Shown here: positions 22,664-31,967 of the stretch, piece by piece
Numbering within the stretch: position 1 is the first letter of the stretch
Layout: each line of letters opens with the position of its first letter
Source: CAYJPK01 sp964372035
GTDB lineage: Bacteria > Desulfobacterota > Desulfovibrionia > Desulfovibrionales > Desulfovibrionaceae
Assembly (NCBI GenBank): GCA_964372035.1
Contig: CAYJPK010000006.1
Location: 1-47,007, forward strand
Length of the DNA stretch: 47,007 bases
Direction of reading: 5' to 3'
The notes under the pieces: generated by a model
The model's database searches: none
What the model was told of the DNA's origin: nothing
Seen by the model: the letters and a program-made list of their open reading frames with translations, nothing else
Program-made: the position numbers and the translations under genes

Positions 22664-24412
22664 TTATAAAGTAGCAAGTCTTTCTTTTGCTCGTTCAAGG
22701 CTTGGGTCTAGCAAAATAGCGGTTTTAAGGTGATTTTTTGCATTTGTAAAATCTTTTAATTCATAATAGCAAGCGCCTAAATTTGCATAATCTTTTGCAG
22801 AGCTTTTATCAATTTTTATAGCTTGTTTTAAATCAATTATAGCTTTTTTATACTCTTTTAACTTAAAATGACAAACTCCACGAGCGCTAAGGGCTTCAAA
22901 AAAATCAGGTGATTTAAGGATTGCTTTATCCAAGATGCTAACTGCTTGTGAGAAATCTTCCTCTTGCATGTAGCTATATGCACAGTAATAGGCAATTAAG
23001 CCGTAGCTATCTTTATTTTGCTCAAGTTCAAGAGCTTTTATAAATAGCTCTCGAGAAAATTCGCTATCTTCACCATTTATAAGCGCTCTAAAAAAATATG
23101 TAAAAGAAGTTTCTCCGTATAATTCTTCAATTAATGCAAGTCCTTGCTCTGCATCTTTACTGTCACAATCTTCAATTAATTTGCGTCCAACATAAAGACC
23201 CAAGCAAGCGTTTGCATCACGCTCACGAAATAAAAATCCTGTTCCAAAAGAATAACAAGTAGAAATGTTGAGGGTATCAACAGTTGTATTTATCGAAAAA
23301 ACATCAATTCCATGTTCTGTTTTTAAAATTTTTGCTGTTGATTTAAGCTCTTGTAAAATATCTTCGTCACTAATATCTGGAAGAGAGGAAATATTTACAA
23401 GTTCACCCTTTTCAAGGAAAGCTATATCTTTAATGTTCGTGTATTTTGGTAGACCTGATGCTTCGTAGCATGATGATGTGCAGAAATCCCCTCCAAGCTG
23501 GGCTATTTCTGTCAGGGCTCTAATAGCAGCTTTAATTGGTGAGCTTGCAGTACCTGCTGTATAGACAATTTCAGATTTTTCTGGAAATGTCGATAAATCG
23601 TAGGCTATTGCGCCAATCGTAGGAAGTGGCATGCCTAGCGAAAAATCTTTTAAAATTAACTTAATATTTTGTTTAGCAAATTTATCTATTAAATTTTTTA
23701 AAACTTCATCTTCAATGCTATCTAGCTCAATTGTAGCTAATTCATGTTCACTGCTTGAAACAATAGCGCAAACATGTCTTTCGACAAGCTCACAGATTGA
23801 CTGAAAAATTGCCTCGCTATCATTATTGCCCGCAGCGGTGCCATTGAATTCGTTAAGCATCTTAAACCATTCTAAAGGCACATAATAAATTTCATTTGTA
23901 GCAAGGTGCAAAGCTGGGTAAAAATTAAAATCAACTAAATCAAAAATTTTCTTAGCTAGTTCTTTTTTGTCCTCACTAAGTTTTTCATTTACAGATGCTA
24001 AAATCATATCAAAATCAATAAAGTTTTTACCACTTAAATCTTCTAGCATGCTATATTTGCAAAAAAAAGTATTTTTTTCACGATGCCAAAAATCAAAATA
24101 ACTATATCGCTCCACAAGCTCCATGAGGGCTGAAGCTTTAGCTTGGTCTTCGGTAGATCCCTTGCCCATTTGTTTTTTTGTGGCCATTGTATAGCTTGCA
24201 TCAATCCCAACTTTACTAATAAAAACAGGTATATCAAGTCGTCCAATATCAATGCGTTCAAGACTTTGCAAAATTTCTAAATTTGATTTTTCAAGCTTGC
24301 CTAACACATTTTCAACTGTTTTGCTTGGAGCTAGGGTTTTATCTAAATCGCTATTTTTAGCTTTAATACTTGATTGCAAATCAAAGTAAATTGCGTTATT
24401 ATTTTTTTGCAT
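22664..24412 (-). CDS. YcaO-domain protein with C-terminal TPR repeats
   Basis: A 582-residue protein. Residues ~50-400 form a YcaO domain, an ATP-dependent enzyme that activates peptide-backbone amides (azoline or thioamide formation) or assists RimO-linked modification of S12. The ATP-site pattern is complete: S94-x3-E98-xx-E101-R102, E208-xx-E211-R212 and E302-xx-Q305, plus the glycine loop MGKG at 82-85. From ~470 to 575 come about three tetratricopeptide repeats, a protein-binding module. No RiPP precursor, TfuA or dehydrogenase gene sits nearby. It is transcribed divergently from prmA, a ribosomal-protein methylase, which hints at a ribosomal substrate; that is inference. Confidence 0.88.
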   Translation of the reverse strand: MQKNNNAIYFDLQSSIKAKNSDLDKTLAPSKTVENVLGKLEKSNLEILQSLERIDIGRLDIPVFISKVGIDASYTMATKKQMGKGSTEDQAKASALMELVERYSYFDFWHREKNTFFCKYSMLEDLSGKNFIDFDMILASVNEKLSEDKKELAKKIFDLVDFNFYPALHLATNEIYYVPLEWFKMLNEFNGTAAGNNDSEAIFQSICELVERHVCAIVSSSEHELATIELDSIEDEVLKNLIDKFAKQNIKLILKDFSLGMPLPTIGAIAYDLSTFPEKSEIVYTAGTASSPIKAAIRALTEIAQLGGDFCTSSCYEASGLPKYTNIKDIAFLEKGELVNISSLPDISDEDILQELKSTAKILKTEHGIDVFSINTTVDTLNISTCYSFGTGFLFRERDANACLGLYVGRKLIEDCDSKDAEQGLALIEELYGETSFTYFFRALINGEDSEFSRELFIKALELEQNKDSYGLIAYYCAYSYMQEEDFSQAVSILDKAILKSPDFFEALSARGVCHFKLKEYKKAIIDLKQAIKIDKSSAKDYANLGACYYELKDFTNAKNHLKTAILLDPSLERAKERLATL

Positions 24413-24532
24413 TTTAACACTCCGTTTTCTAAGTATATCTACTTTTTTTTATGCGGTCAAAATAGTTTTTGTGTTTTTTATGCAGTTTGTAACATAACCT
24501 TAACAAATTAAGTGTAAGATCAAGAGGATATA

Positions 24533-25369
24533 ATGGATATTTTAAATAAACTTAGCATTAAGCTTTCAAATGTTGACCTTGAGCTTGTTGGCGTTACTAT
24601 CACTAAATATATTAATTATGGCTGGGAAGAAAGTGATATTGATGCGGATACGAGCCTTGTTTCAATTCATAGTGAGAATAAAGAGCTTTTGCTTGAGCTT
24701 GAACTAGATTTAAAAAATAATTTTTCTGGTCTTTCTTTTGAGTATGGAACTGTGGATAATCAAGATTGGACTAGCTCATGGAAAGAATTTTTTACACCGC
24801 TTAAGCTTGGTAAGTTTATTGTGCTTCCACCGTGGCTTGAGGGCATGGATTATGAGGGCTATATACCTATTATCATTGAGCCAAAGACAGCCTTTGGAAC
24901 TGGACATCATATTAGTACAGCTCTTTGCCTTGAAAGTTTGTCAAAATTATATGACGAGGGAAAAATCAAGGCTGGCATGAGCTTTTTAGATATTGGCACT
25001 GGTACAGGAATCTTAGGTATTGCAGCTGCTAAGCTTGGCTTAAAAGGGTCTGGCGCTGATATTGATATTTTATGTGTTAGCAATGCAGAAGAAAATAAAG
25101 TTCTTAATAATGTTTCTGAGAGTTTTGCTGTTTATCGTGGAAGTGTTGAGAACTTTGAGGACGAAAAAGCTGATATAGTTTTAGCAAATATTTTAGCAGA
25201 ACCACTTCGGGCATTAGCCGATGATATTATGGATTTAGTTAAAGCTGACGGTCATTTAGTTCTTTCAGGAATTTTAGGCAAGCAGGCTCAATCAGTTGCA
25301 GATTCATACGCAAAACTCGGTGCACCAGAAATTGTATATAATGGTGACTGGGCAGGGCTTACTTGGTAG
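24533..25369 (+). CDS. prmA: Ribosomal protein L11 methyltransferase
   Basis: A 278-residue SAM-dependent methylase that trimethylates L11 in other bacteria. The N-terminal ~110 residues form the L11-binding part (with DWTSSWKEFFTPLKLG); PKTAFGTGHH is the family hallmark; LDIGTGTGILGIAAAKLG (~residue 160) is the SAM loop; and ADIVLANILAEPL is motif IV with the catalytic Asn. AGAGGATATA precedes the ATG. It is divergent from the YcaO-TPR gene across 120 nt and lies 73 nt upstream of speA. Confidence 0.95.
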   Translation: MDILNKLSIKLSNVDLELVGVTITKYINYGWEESDIDADTSLVSIHSENKELLLELELDLKNNFSGLSFEYGTVDNQDWTSSWKEFFTPLKLGKFIVLPPWLEGMDYEGYIPIIIEPKTAFGTGHHISTALCLESLSKLYDEGKIKAGMSFLDIGTGTGILGIAAAKLGLKGSGADIDILCVSNAEENKVLNNVSESFAVYRGSVENFEDEKADIVLANILAEPLRALADDIMDLVKADGHLVLSGILGKQAQSVADSYAKLGAPEIVYNGDWAGLTW

Positions 25370-25442
25370 TAATTTAAATATATTATTGTAAAAAATAAAT
25401 TGTAAGTTTTAATCGTTTTTAATTTTTTATAGGAGCTTCAAA

Positions 25443-27362
25443 TTGGCATCTAAAAAATCTCTTCAATCATGGGGCGTTGATGACTCTAATGAATTGTACG
25501 GTATTAATACCTGGGGTGCAGGTTATTTTGGCACATCAAACGAAGGCAATGTAGTTGTTTACCCTAACGGTCAGGGTAAGGGGGCTGCTGTTAGCCTTTT
25601 AGATATTATTGATGGCGTGCGTGATCGTGGCTATGATATGCCTGTTTTATTGCGTGTTGAAAATATTTTAGAATCGCAAATTTCAAAGTTGAACGAGAGT
25701 TTTCGCAAAGCAATTAAAAAGCTTGAGTATAAGGGTGAGTATCGTGGTGTTTTTCCTATTAAAGTTAATCAACAACAACGAATAGTTGAAAAAGTTGCTC
25801 AATTTGGTTCAAAATATACTCATGGTCTTGAAGTTGGCTCAAAAGCTGAGCTTATTGCTGCGATTTCACAAGTTGAAAACAAAGAGGGTTGCCTCATTTG
25901 TAATGGCTATAAAGATGAAGAATTTATAGACCTTGGACTGCATGCTTTAAGCCTTGGATATAATATCTTTTTTGTTCTTGAAATGCCAAGTGAGCTTGAA
26001 GTTATTTTGGAGCGAGCAAAAGAACTTGATGTAAAGCCAAAAATTGGCGCACGTGCTAAACTTTCAGTTAAAGCAAGCGGGCACTGGTCAGATTCTGGCG
26101 GAGAACGCTCAACCTTTGGTTTGACACCAGCGCAAATTATTGATGTTATTGACCATTTGCGTGAAAAAGAAATGCTTGATTGCTTTCAGCTCTTACATTA
26201 TCATTTAGGTTCGCAAGTTCCTAATATTCGTGATATTCGTATGGCAGCAATGGAGGCAAGTCGTCTTTATTGTGGTCTTGTCAGCGAAGGTGCAGCCATG
26301 GGTTACCTTGACCTTGGTGGTGGTTTGGCTGTTGACTATGATGGTTCTCACACAAACTATGTTTCAAGCCGTAACTATTCTTTAGATGAGTATTGTTCTG
26401 ACGTTATTGAGGCTGTAATGTCAATCTTGGACGAGCAAGAAGTTCAGCACCCCTTTATTATCACTGAATCAGGTCGTGCAACTGTTGCATATTGTTCAGT
26501 TCTTTTATTTAACATTTTGGACGTTAGTATTGTTGGCTTTGGTTCATTGCCAGATACTTTACCAGAAGATACACCTGAAACAGTGCGCAATATGTACGAA
26601 GTTTTAGGTGCAATTACCCTTAGAAATTTACAAGAATGTTATAATGACGCTATTTATTATCGTGATGAAATGCGTCAATTATTTATTACAGGTCGTATCA
26701 ATTTAAGGCAACGCACTTTAGCAGAAAGAATTTTCTGGGCAATTATGAAAAAAATTGCTACTGAAAAATCTCGTCTTAAAAAAGAACCACGTGACTTAGC
26801 TGATATTGATATTAGCTTGGCGGATATTTATTATTGTAATTTTAGTGTGTTCCAGTCGCTTCCTGACTCATGGGCAATTGAACAAGTTTTTCCTGTAATT
26901 CCTATCCATCGTTTAGATGAATACCCGTCAAGACAGGCTATTTTATCTGATATTACTTGTGATTCAGATGGTAGGATAGATCACTTTATTGATCATCAAG
27001 GATTAAAGCAAACCCTAGATTTACACCCACTTAAAGATGGTGAAGAATATTATTTAGGCGTGTTTTTAGTTGGTGCGTATCAAGAAACTTTAGGTGATTT
27101 GCACAATCTTTTAGGTGATACAAATGTTGTATCTGTGCGTATCAATGATGATGGTGCTTATGAGCTTGTAAATGAAATTCGTGGTGACTCTGTATCAGAC
27201 TTGCTAGATTATGTTGAATATGACCCACGTGAAATTATAGAAAGCATACGCACGGCAGCAGAAACAGCGGTTCGTGAAAAACGTTTAACACCTAGCCAAC
27301 GCTATAAAGTTATGCAAGCTTTTGAAGATGGTCTTCGTGGTTACACATATTTTGAAAGATAG
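25443..27362 (+). CDS. speA: Biosynthetic arginine decarboxylase
   Basis: A 639-residue PLP enzyme of the SpeA family, converting arginine to agmatine for polyamine synthesis. Landmarks are the N-terminal LQSWGVDDSNELYGINTWGAG, the PLP-lysine segment FPIKVNQQQ (~residue 110), YLDLGGGLAVDY and SGRATVAYCSVL. The start is a TTG at 25443 with AGGAG at 25431-25435 exactly 7 nt before it; the product MASKKSLQSW then aligns with the family start. No agmatinase or agmatine deiminase gene is in the window. Confidence 0.97.
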   Translation: MASKKSLQSWGVDDSNELYGINTWGAGYFGTSNEGNVVVYPNGQGKGAAVSLLDIIDGVRDRGYDMPVLLRVENILESQISKLNESFRKAIKKLEYKGEYRGVFPIKVNQQQRIVEKVAQFGSKYTHGLEVGSKAELIAAISQVENKEGCLICNGYKDEEFIDLGLHALSLGYNIFFVLEMPSELEVILERAKELDVKPKIGARAKLSVKASGHWSDSGGERSTFGLTPAQIIDVIDHLREKEMLDCFQLLHYHLGSQVPNIRDIRMAAMEASRLYCGLVSEGAAMGYLDLGGGLAVDYDGSHTNYVSSRNYSLDEYCSDVIEAVMSILDEQEVQHPFIITESGRATVAYCSVLLFNILDVSIVGFGSLPDTLPEDTPETVRNMYEVLGAITLRNLQECYNDAIYYRDEMRQLFITGRINLRQRTLAERIFWAIMKKIATEKSRLKKEPRDLADIDISLADIYYCNFSVFQSLPDSWAIEQVFPVIPIHRLDEYPSRQAILSDITCDSDGRIDHFIDHQGLKQTLDLHPLKDGEEYYLGVFLVGAYQETLGDLHNLLGDTNVVSVRINDDGAYELVNEIRGDSVSDLLDYVEYDPREIIESIRTAAETAVREKRLTPSQRYKVMQAFEDGLRGYTYFER

Positions 27363-27404
27363 AAAATTTCTACTTACAAAGTAAAAAATCTTTTTATTAA
27401 AACG

Positions 27405-27448
27405 ATAAATTAAAGCCCTTTATATTTATATATTGGGCTTTAATTTAT
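27405..27448. terminator. Bidirectional terminator between speA and comM
   Basis: A perfect 14-bp stem at 27405-27418/27435-27448 (core AAAGCCC/GGGCTTT) with a 16-nt loop. The right arm touches the comM stop codon, so it serves both convergent genes. Confidence 0.85.
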
Positions 27449-28986
27449 TATCTTGTATAAAAATTCTTTCTATCTAAAACCCGACAATTAACGGCTTCGG
27501 CTAAGTGCTTAACTTGAATGTTTTCGGAATTTTCTAAGTCTGCAATTGTGCGTGATATTCGCAGTATTCTCGTATAGGCTCTTGCTGAAAGAGATAGTTT
27601 TTGAACAGCATTTTTTAAGAAATCCTGTTCTTTTTGCCCTAAATCACAAATTTTTTCGAGCAATGTTCCAGATAAATTGGCATTTGTAACACAATTTAAA
27701 CCCCTGTAGCGTTTTGTCTGAATTTCTCTAGCTCGTAAAATATTTTCTCGCATTTCGGCTGAGCTTAAGCCGCTTTTTTTAGAACGCAAATCTTCATATT
27801 CAACAGCAGGAACTTCAACGTGTAAATCAATTCTATCAAGTAATGGTCCTGATAGTTTAGAATGATATTTTTCAATAGCATTAGGCGAGCAGGTGCAAAC
27901 ATGTTTTGGGTCGGTACTATAGCCACACGGGCAAGGATTCATAGCTGCAATAAGCATAAAGTCAGCAGGAAAAGTTAAGGATAACTTTGCCCTTGAGATA
28001 GTGACTTTTCCATCTTCAAGTGGTTGGCGCAAAACTTCGAGTGAAGATTTTTGATATTCAGCTAACTCATCTAAAAATAAAACTCCACGATGTGCAAGCG
28101 AAACTTCGCCAGGGCGAGGGCTTGCGCCACCGCCAATTAGGGCTATTTGCGAAACAGTATGATGCGGAGAGCGAAACGGTCTATGCTTTACAAGTTTATA
28201 GTTGTCTAGCATGCCAGTCACACTGTATATTTTTGTTATTTCTAGAGCTTCATCAAAATTAAGAGCAGGCAATACTGTTGGAATTCTTTGTGCGAGCATG
28301 GTTTTCCCACTACCAGGAGGTCCAATAAATAAAAGATTATGTGCTCCTGCTGCTGCTATTTCAATTGCTCGTTTAGCGTGCTCTTGCCCTTTTACTTCAA
28401 CAAAATCAAGTAAATATTTTTCAGCTTCGTTTAGTTCGCTAGTACTTTGCGACGAAGCCGCTTCTGCGTGAAGTTCACCATTTAAAAAGCTAATAATTTT
28501 AGTTAAATGATCAAATCCATATACTTCCAAGCCTTCAACAATTGCCGCTTCAGCAGCATTTTCTTCTGCGACAATCATAGCCCTTGCCCCTTGTTCTTTG
28601 GCTAAAATTGCAAGCGGTAATATACCACTGACAGGTCGAAGATTTCCACTAAGCGAAAGTTCTGCTGCAAAAAAATAATTTTCAATGATATTGGAATCAA
28701 TTAAACCAGCGGAAGAGAGCAGTCCAAGTGAAAGAGGTAAATCATACGCACTACCTTCTTTTCGTTTGTCTGCTGGAGCAAAATTTACAGTGATGCGCCC
28801 GGCAGGGAGGCGAAAATTACTTGAGCGAATAGCAGTTAAAACCCTTTCTTTTGATTCACGAACAGCACCTTCGGCAAGACCAACCATGATAAAACTTGGT
28901 AAACCTTGACGCACCATATCAACTTCAAGGTCAACTTTAAAAGCACTTATTCCATGCAATGCACCACATGTAAGTTTTGTAATCAT
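27448..28986 (-). CDS. comM: YifB/ComM-type Mg-chelatase-like AAA+ ATPase
   Basis: A 512-residue protein of the ComM family, a hexameric helicase that promotes branch migration during natural transformation in some bacteria. Domain order: an N-terminal Lon-protease-like fold (~1-170, with VRESKERVLTAI and NFAPADKRKEGSAYDL), the AAA+ core with Walker A GPPGSGKTM (~222-230), Walker B LFLDELAE, a Cys cluster NPCPCGY...CTC, and a C-terminal Mg-chelatase domain. Length is normal. The start follows ATTG; the ribosome binding site is weak. A 30-bp palindrome lies 23 nt upstream. Confidence 0.93.
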   Translation of the reverse strand: MITKLTCGALHGISAFKVDLEVDMVRQGLPSFIMVGLAEGAVRESKERVLTAIRSSNFRLPAGRITVNFAPADKRKEGSAYDLPLSLGLLSSAGLIDSNIIENYFFAAELSLSGNLRPVSGILPLAILAKEQGARAMIVAEENAAEAAIVEGLEVYGFDHLTKIISFLNGELHAEAASSQSTSELNEAEKYLLDFVEVKGQEHAKRAIEIAAAGAHNLLFIGPPGSGKTMLAQRIPTVLPALNFDEALEITKIYSVTGMLDNYKLVKHRPFRSPHHTVSQIALIGGGASPRPGEVSLAHRGVLFLDELAEYQKSSLEVLRQPLEDGKVTISRAKLSLTFPADFMLIAAMNPCPCGYSTDPKHVCTCSPNAIEKYHSKLSGPLLDRIDLHVEVPAVEYEDLRSKKSGLSSAEMRENILRAREIQTKRYRGLNCVTNANLSGTLLEKICDLGQKEQDFLKNAVQKLSLSARAYTRILRISRTIADLENSENIQVKHLAEAVNCRVLDRKNFYTR

Positions 28987-29008
28987 ATTGACTCGCTTTA
29001 GATAAAAA

Positions 29009-29038
29009 AAATAACTATATACTAGTATATAGTTATTT
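29009..29038. promoter_or_regulatory. 30-bp perfect palindrome upstream of comM
   Basis: Every base from 29009 to 29038 pairs with its mirror around the centre of CTAG at 29022-29025. On the minus strand it is followed by an unbroken run of T, so it could be an A+T-rich terminator for the upstream tatD operon, or an operator for comM, whose ATG is 23 nt away. Confidence 0.6.
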
Positions 29039-29079
29039 ATAAAGAGATGTGCTTAAATAGTCAACAGATTAATATGTTT

Positions 29080-29179
29080 NNNNNNNNNNNNNNNNNNNNN
29101 NNNNNNNNNNNNNNNNNNNNNNNNNNNNNNNNNNNNNNNNNNNNNNNNNNNNNNNNNNNNNNNNNNNNNNNNNNNNNNN
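29080..29179. other. Assembly gap of 100 N
   Basis: Exactly 100 N. It begins at the very end of tatD; the true length and content are unknown. Confidence 0.97.
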
Positions 29180-30006
29180 ATACCAAAAAATCTTCTTGTA
29201 TTATTTCCGCATAAGGTCCAAAGTTCATCTGTTGGCATTTCTAAACAATTTGCAACTTCATATGCAGTAAAAGCAATTAGTGCAGGTTCATTTCTTTTGC
29301 CTCGTAGAACTTGTGGTGTTAAATAAGGGCAATCAGTTTCAAGTACTAATTTATCACGAGGTATTCTTTTTACAGCTTCACGCAAGCTAACATTTTTGGG
29401 ATAAGTAACAGGACCTGGAATTGAAATGTGCCAGCCGTTTTCAATTATTTTATCCATTGATTCTATGGCTTTATCACCGCCAAAACAGTGCCATAAAAGC
29501 GGGCGACCTATAAAAGCTTCTTCTTTTAGTATTTTAAAAGTATCATCTTCAGCATCACGGCAGTGAATTACTACTGGCAAATCTAGTTCTTTTGCAAGAT
29601 TTAACTGCAATCTAAAAACCTTGTCTTGCAATTCTTTTGTTGATGTATCCCAATAGTAGTCAAGACCAATTTCACCGACAGCCCTAAGACGACTATCTTC
29701 TTTAAAGCATTTTCGCATTTTTGCAAGGCACTTATTATCAAGCTCACTTGCATCACTAGGGTGAACGCCTAAGGTATATTGAATTTCGGGATAATTTTCA
29801 AACTTAGCTTTGTTGTTATAATAATTATCTGGGTTTAAGAATACCTGCATAATTGTAGACAAGCCGGTTTCTAGGGCTTTTTCAATTATTGCTTGGATTT
29901 CATTATCTGGAAATTTCAAATCAAGATGCGCATGTGCATCTGCGCCAGTTTTGGGTAGAGCAAATGCACATGGGTTAGTATTTTTATCTGTATTATTTTT
30001 TGGCAT
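29180..30006 (-). CDS. tatD: TatD-family DNase, 3' end lost in the gap
   Basis: About 275 residues of a TatD-type metal-dependent hydrolase/DNase (TIM barrel). All metal ligands are visible: DAHAH (~23-27), GEIGLDYYW with the Glu, VIHCRDAEDD, LWHCFGG and ETDCPYL. The sequence ends NTRRFFG at the gap, which is where TatD proteins normally end, so only a few residues and the stop should be missing. The start overlaps the 3' end of hisA by 14 nt; the first ~19 residues are an unusual extension, so a later start is possible. Relatives take part in 3'-end nucleic-acid trimming and repair. Confidence 0.93.
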
Positions 30007-30733
30007 CGTTTATATAATTAATTGCATCACTAAGGGTTAAATTGCCTTCATAAATTGCACGTCCAACAATTGCGCCTTCTAAGTTAGCAGAAAGTGAAAG
30101 TGGATATAAGTCTTTAATATCTTTGATTGAGCTTACTCCGCCAGAGGCAATAACTGGAACTGGACTGATTTTACAAACATGCTCAAGTGACTCAAGGTTT
30201 ACACCAAGATTCATTCCGTCACGGCTAATGTCAGTATAAACAAAGAAAGCCGCTCCAGCTTCACTTAAACTTGGAATTGCTTGGTCAACTGTTTGATTAG
30301 AGCCAGTTACCCAGCCTCTAGTCATAACTTGTCCCTTATCAGCATCAAGTGAAACACCAACTTTACCAGGATATAAGCTACACATTTTTGCAAAGGTATC
30401 AGGTTCTTCAAAGGCGAGAGTGCCAATGATTAAGCGTGATACGCCAGCATCAATCCATTTTTTAGCTATTTCAAGGCTGCGAATTCCTCCGCCAAGTTGA
30501 ACCTTAATTTTTAATTCTTTGCAAATAGCTTCAACAATTTTTGTGTTTTCTGTTTTGCCGTCAAATGCACCGTCAAGGTCAACTAAATGTAAATGCGTAA
30601 TTCCTTCTTCGCTTTGCCACTGCAATGCAGTACTAACTGGATTGTCAGAAAAAACTGTTACATCATCAGCCTTTCCTTGTCTTAAGCGCACCGCCTTGCC
30701 TTGCATAATATCAATGGCTGGAAAAATTATCAT
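29993..30733 (-). CDS. hisA: Phosphoribosylformimino-AICAR ribotide isomerase
   Basis: A 246-residue HisA, the (beta/alpha)8 isomerase of histidine synthesis. The first catalytic Asp is in FPAIDIMQGKAVRLRQG (~residue 8), the second in VGVSLDADKG (~128), and the phosphate loops are GGGIRS and ASGGVSS. It overlaps the lipoprotein gene upstream by 4 nt (ATGA) and tatD downstream by 14 nt, so the genes are translationally linked. Confidence 0.98.
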   Translation of the reverse strand: MIIFPAIDIMQGKAVRLRQGKADDVTVFSDNPVSTALQWQSEEGITHLHLVDLDGAFDGKTENTKIVEAICKELKIKVQLGGGIRSLEIAKKWIDAGVSRLIIGTLAFEEPDTFAKMCSLYPGKVGVSLDADKGQVMTRGWVTGSNQTVDQAIPSLSEAGAAFFVYTDISRDGMNLGVNLESLEHVCKISPVPVIASGGVSSIKDIKDLYPLSLSANLEGAIVGRAIYEGNLTLSDAINYINDAKK

Positions 30734-31374
30734 AAGCCAAACTCACGAATAGCTTTTTCCATCGCTTCTTGGCTAAGTTCATTTGCGCTTAACCACTTAC
30801 CGCCACGACTAAAGAAAGTTCCAACATCGAGTAAATTGTCACTCAAGCTAGCTTGTTTTTCTTCAAAATGAGAGCGATTAACAAGTCTACCTTCACCACG
30901 TGTATCAATTAAGAAAAAGTCTACAATAACTTCAGCAGAGTCAGTTGCTCCAGCACCACCACCTTGACGCTCATGCCAATTAATAACCATAGGCACGATT
31001 AATAAATCAACTTTGTTAGCTTTGCCAACTTCAACCCAATATGCAAGTGCATTATCATTTTGTTGATTGCGAGCTTTTAAGTTTGGATTAATGCCAGTTG
31101 TATTTATAAAGTTATAAGTTCTAGCAGTTTGAGTAAGCAAATTATTAAAAGAAACATCAAGAGCCGCTAAATCTTTCAAATCAGCCTTACCTTGGTTTTC
31201 TGGAATATAACCAGCTAAAAGCTCAAGTGTGCCTGTTGGTTGTGTGAAACTAGCGACACCAACGCTAACGAGCGGTAATGTTTGACCTTTTGGAGCTTGC
31301 CCCGTTGCACATGCGCCAAGCATTACAGTACAAGCTAATAGTAAAACTAAAGCGACATTTCTAACTAAATTCAT
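30730..31374 (-). CDS. Conserved lipoprotein of the his-tat cluster
   Basis: A 214-residue protein with a clear lipoprotein signal: positive start, hydrophobic core VALVLLLACTVM, and lipobox LGAC with the lipidated Cys22. The mature part is soluble and likely periplasmic. It is wedged between hisB (1-nt overlap, TAATG) and hisA (4-nt overlap). I recall a lipoprotein gene in this position in Desulfovibrio genomes; its function is unknown. Confidence 0.8.
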   Translation of the reverse strand: MNLVRNVALVLLLACTVMLGACATGQAPKGQTLPLVSVGVASFTQPTGTLELLAGYIPENQGKADLKDLAALDVSFNNLLTQTARTYNFINTTGINPNLKARNQQNDNALAYWVEVGKANKVDLLIVPMVINWHERQGGGAGATDSAEVIVDFFLIDTRGEGRLVNRSHFEEKQASLSDNLLDVGTFFSRGGKWLSANELSQEAMEKAIREFGL

Positions 31375-31967
31375 TATAATAAACTCCCTTTTGTGCTACG
31401 CACGGTATTTGTAGTATTAAGTTTTATAGCATCACAAAGTGCAACACCAAGACCCTTTGCAACAGATTCTAATAAATGGTGGCCATTTAGACCATATAAA
31501 AAATTAACATGAATGTTAGAACGTAAATTTTGTGCTAAGGCTTTATAAAATTCACGCCAAATATCTTTTTCCTCTCCAGCCATAACAGGAGGTAAAATTT
31601 CATCACCTCTCCAAACTAAATAAGCTCGCCCAGATAAATCTACTGTTACTTCGCATAGTGCTTCGTCCATCGGAACTCGCCCATAGCCAATGCGATTAAT
31701 AGCTTTTCTGTCAGCTAAAGCATTATCTATTGCGCTACCAAGTGCAAGCCCAATATCTTCACAGCTATGGTGAGCGTCAATATGTAAATCACCTTTACAT
31801 TCAAGCTCTAAGTCAAAATTCGCCCAAAAAGCTAACAAATCAAGCATGTGATCAAGCATGCCAAAACCTGTTTGTATGCTGTTTTTGCCTGTACCATCAA
31901 TATTTATATTGATTTTTATCTGTGTTTCTTTTGTTATGCGCTCAATCTTCGCTTGGCGTGAGTTCAT
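31374..31967 (-). CDS. hisB: Imidazoleglycerol-phosphate dehydratase
   Basis: A 197-residue HisB of the single-function type (no phosphatase domain). The manganese-binding motifs HHSCEDIGLALG and GHHLLESVAKGLG are present, with GFGMLDHML in the N-terminal half. I start at the ATG at 31967 because GAGG at 31977-31980 has proper spacing; an in-frame start at 31982 would leave no room for it. The 5' end lies inside the tatC 3' end (26-nt overlap). Confidence 0.96.
   Translation of the reverse strand: MNSRQAKIERITKETQIKININIDGTGKNSIQTGFGMLDHMLDLLAFWANFDLELECKGDLHIDAHHSCEDIGLALGSAIDNALADRKAINRIGYGRVPMDEALCEVTVDLSGRAYLVWRGDEILPPVMAGEEKDIWREFYKALAQNLRSNIHVNFLYGLNGHHLLESVAKGLGVALCDAIKLNTTNTVRSTKGSLL

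Noticed and set aside
22664..24412. YcaO gene as part of a local RiPP (thiazole/oxazole) cluster
   Set aside because: No precursor-like small gene, dehydrogenase or transporter lies beside it; its neighbours are malic enzyme and prmA. The nitroreductase-family gene at 20059 is separated by two genes and terminators.
28202..28471. Plus-strand open frames opposite comM
   Set aside because: They lie wholly within comM with no start signals and no recognisable product.
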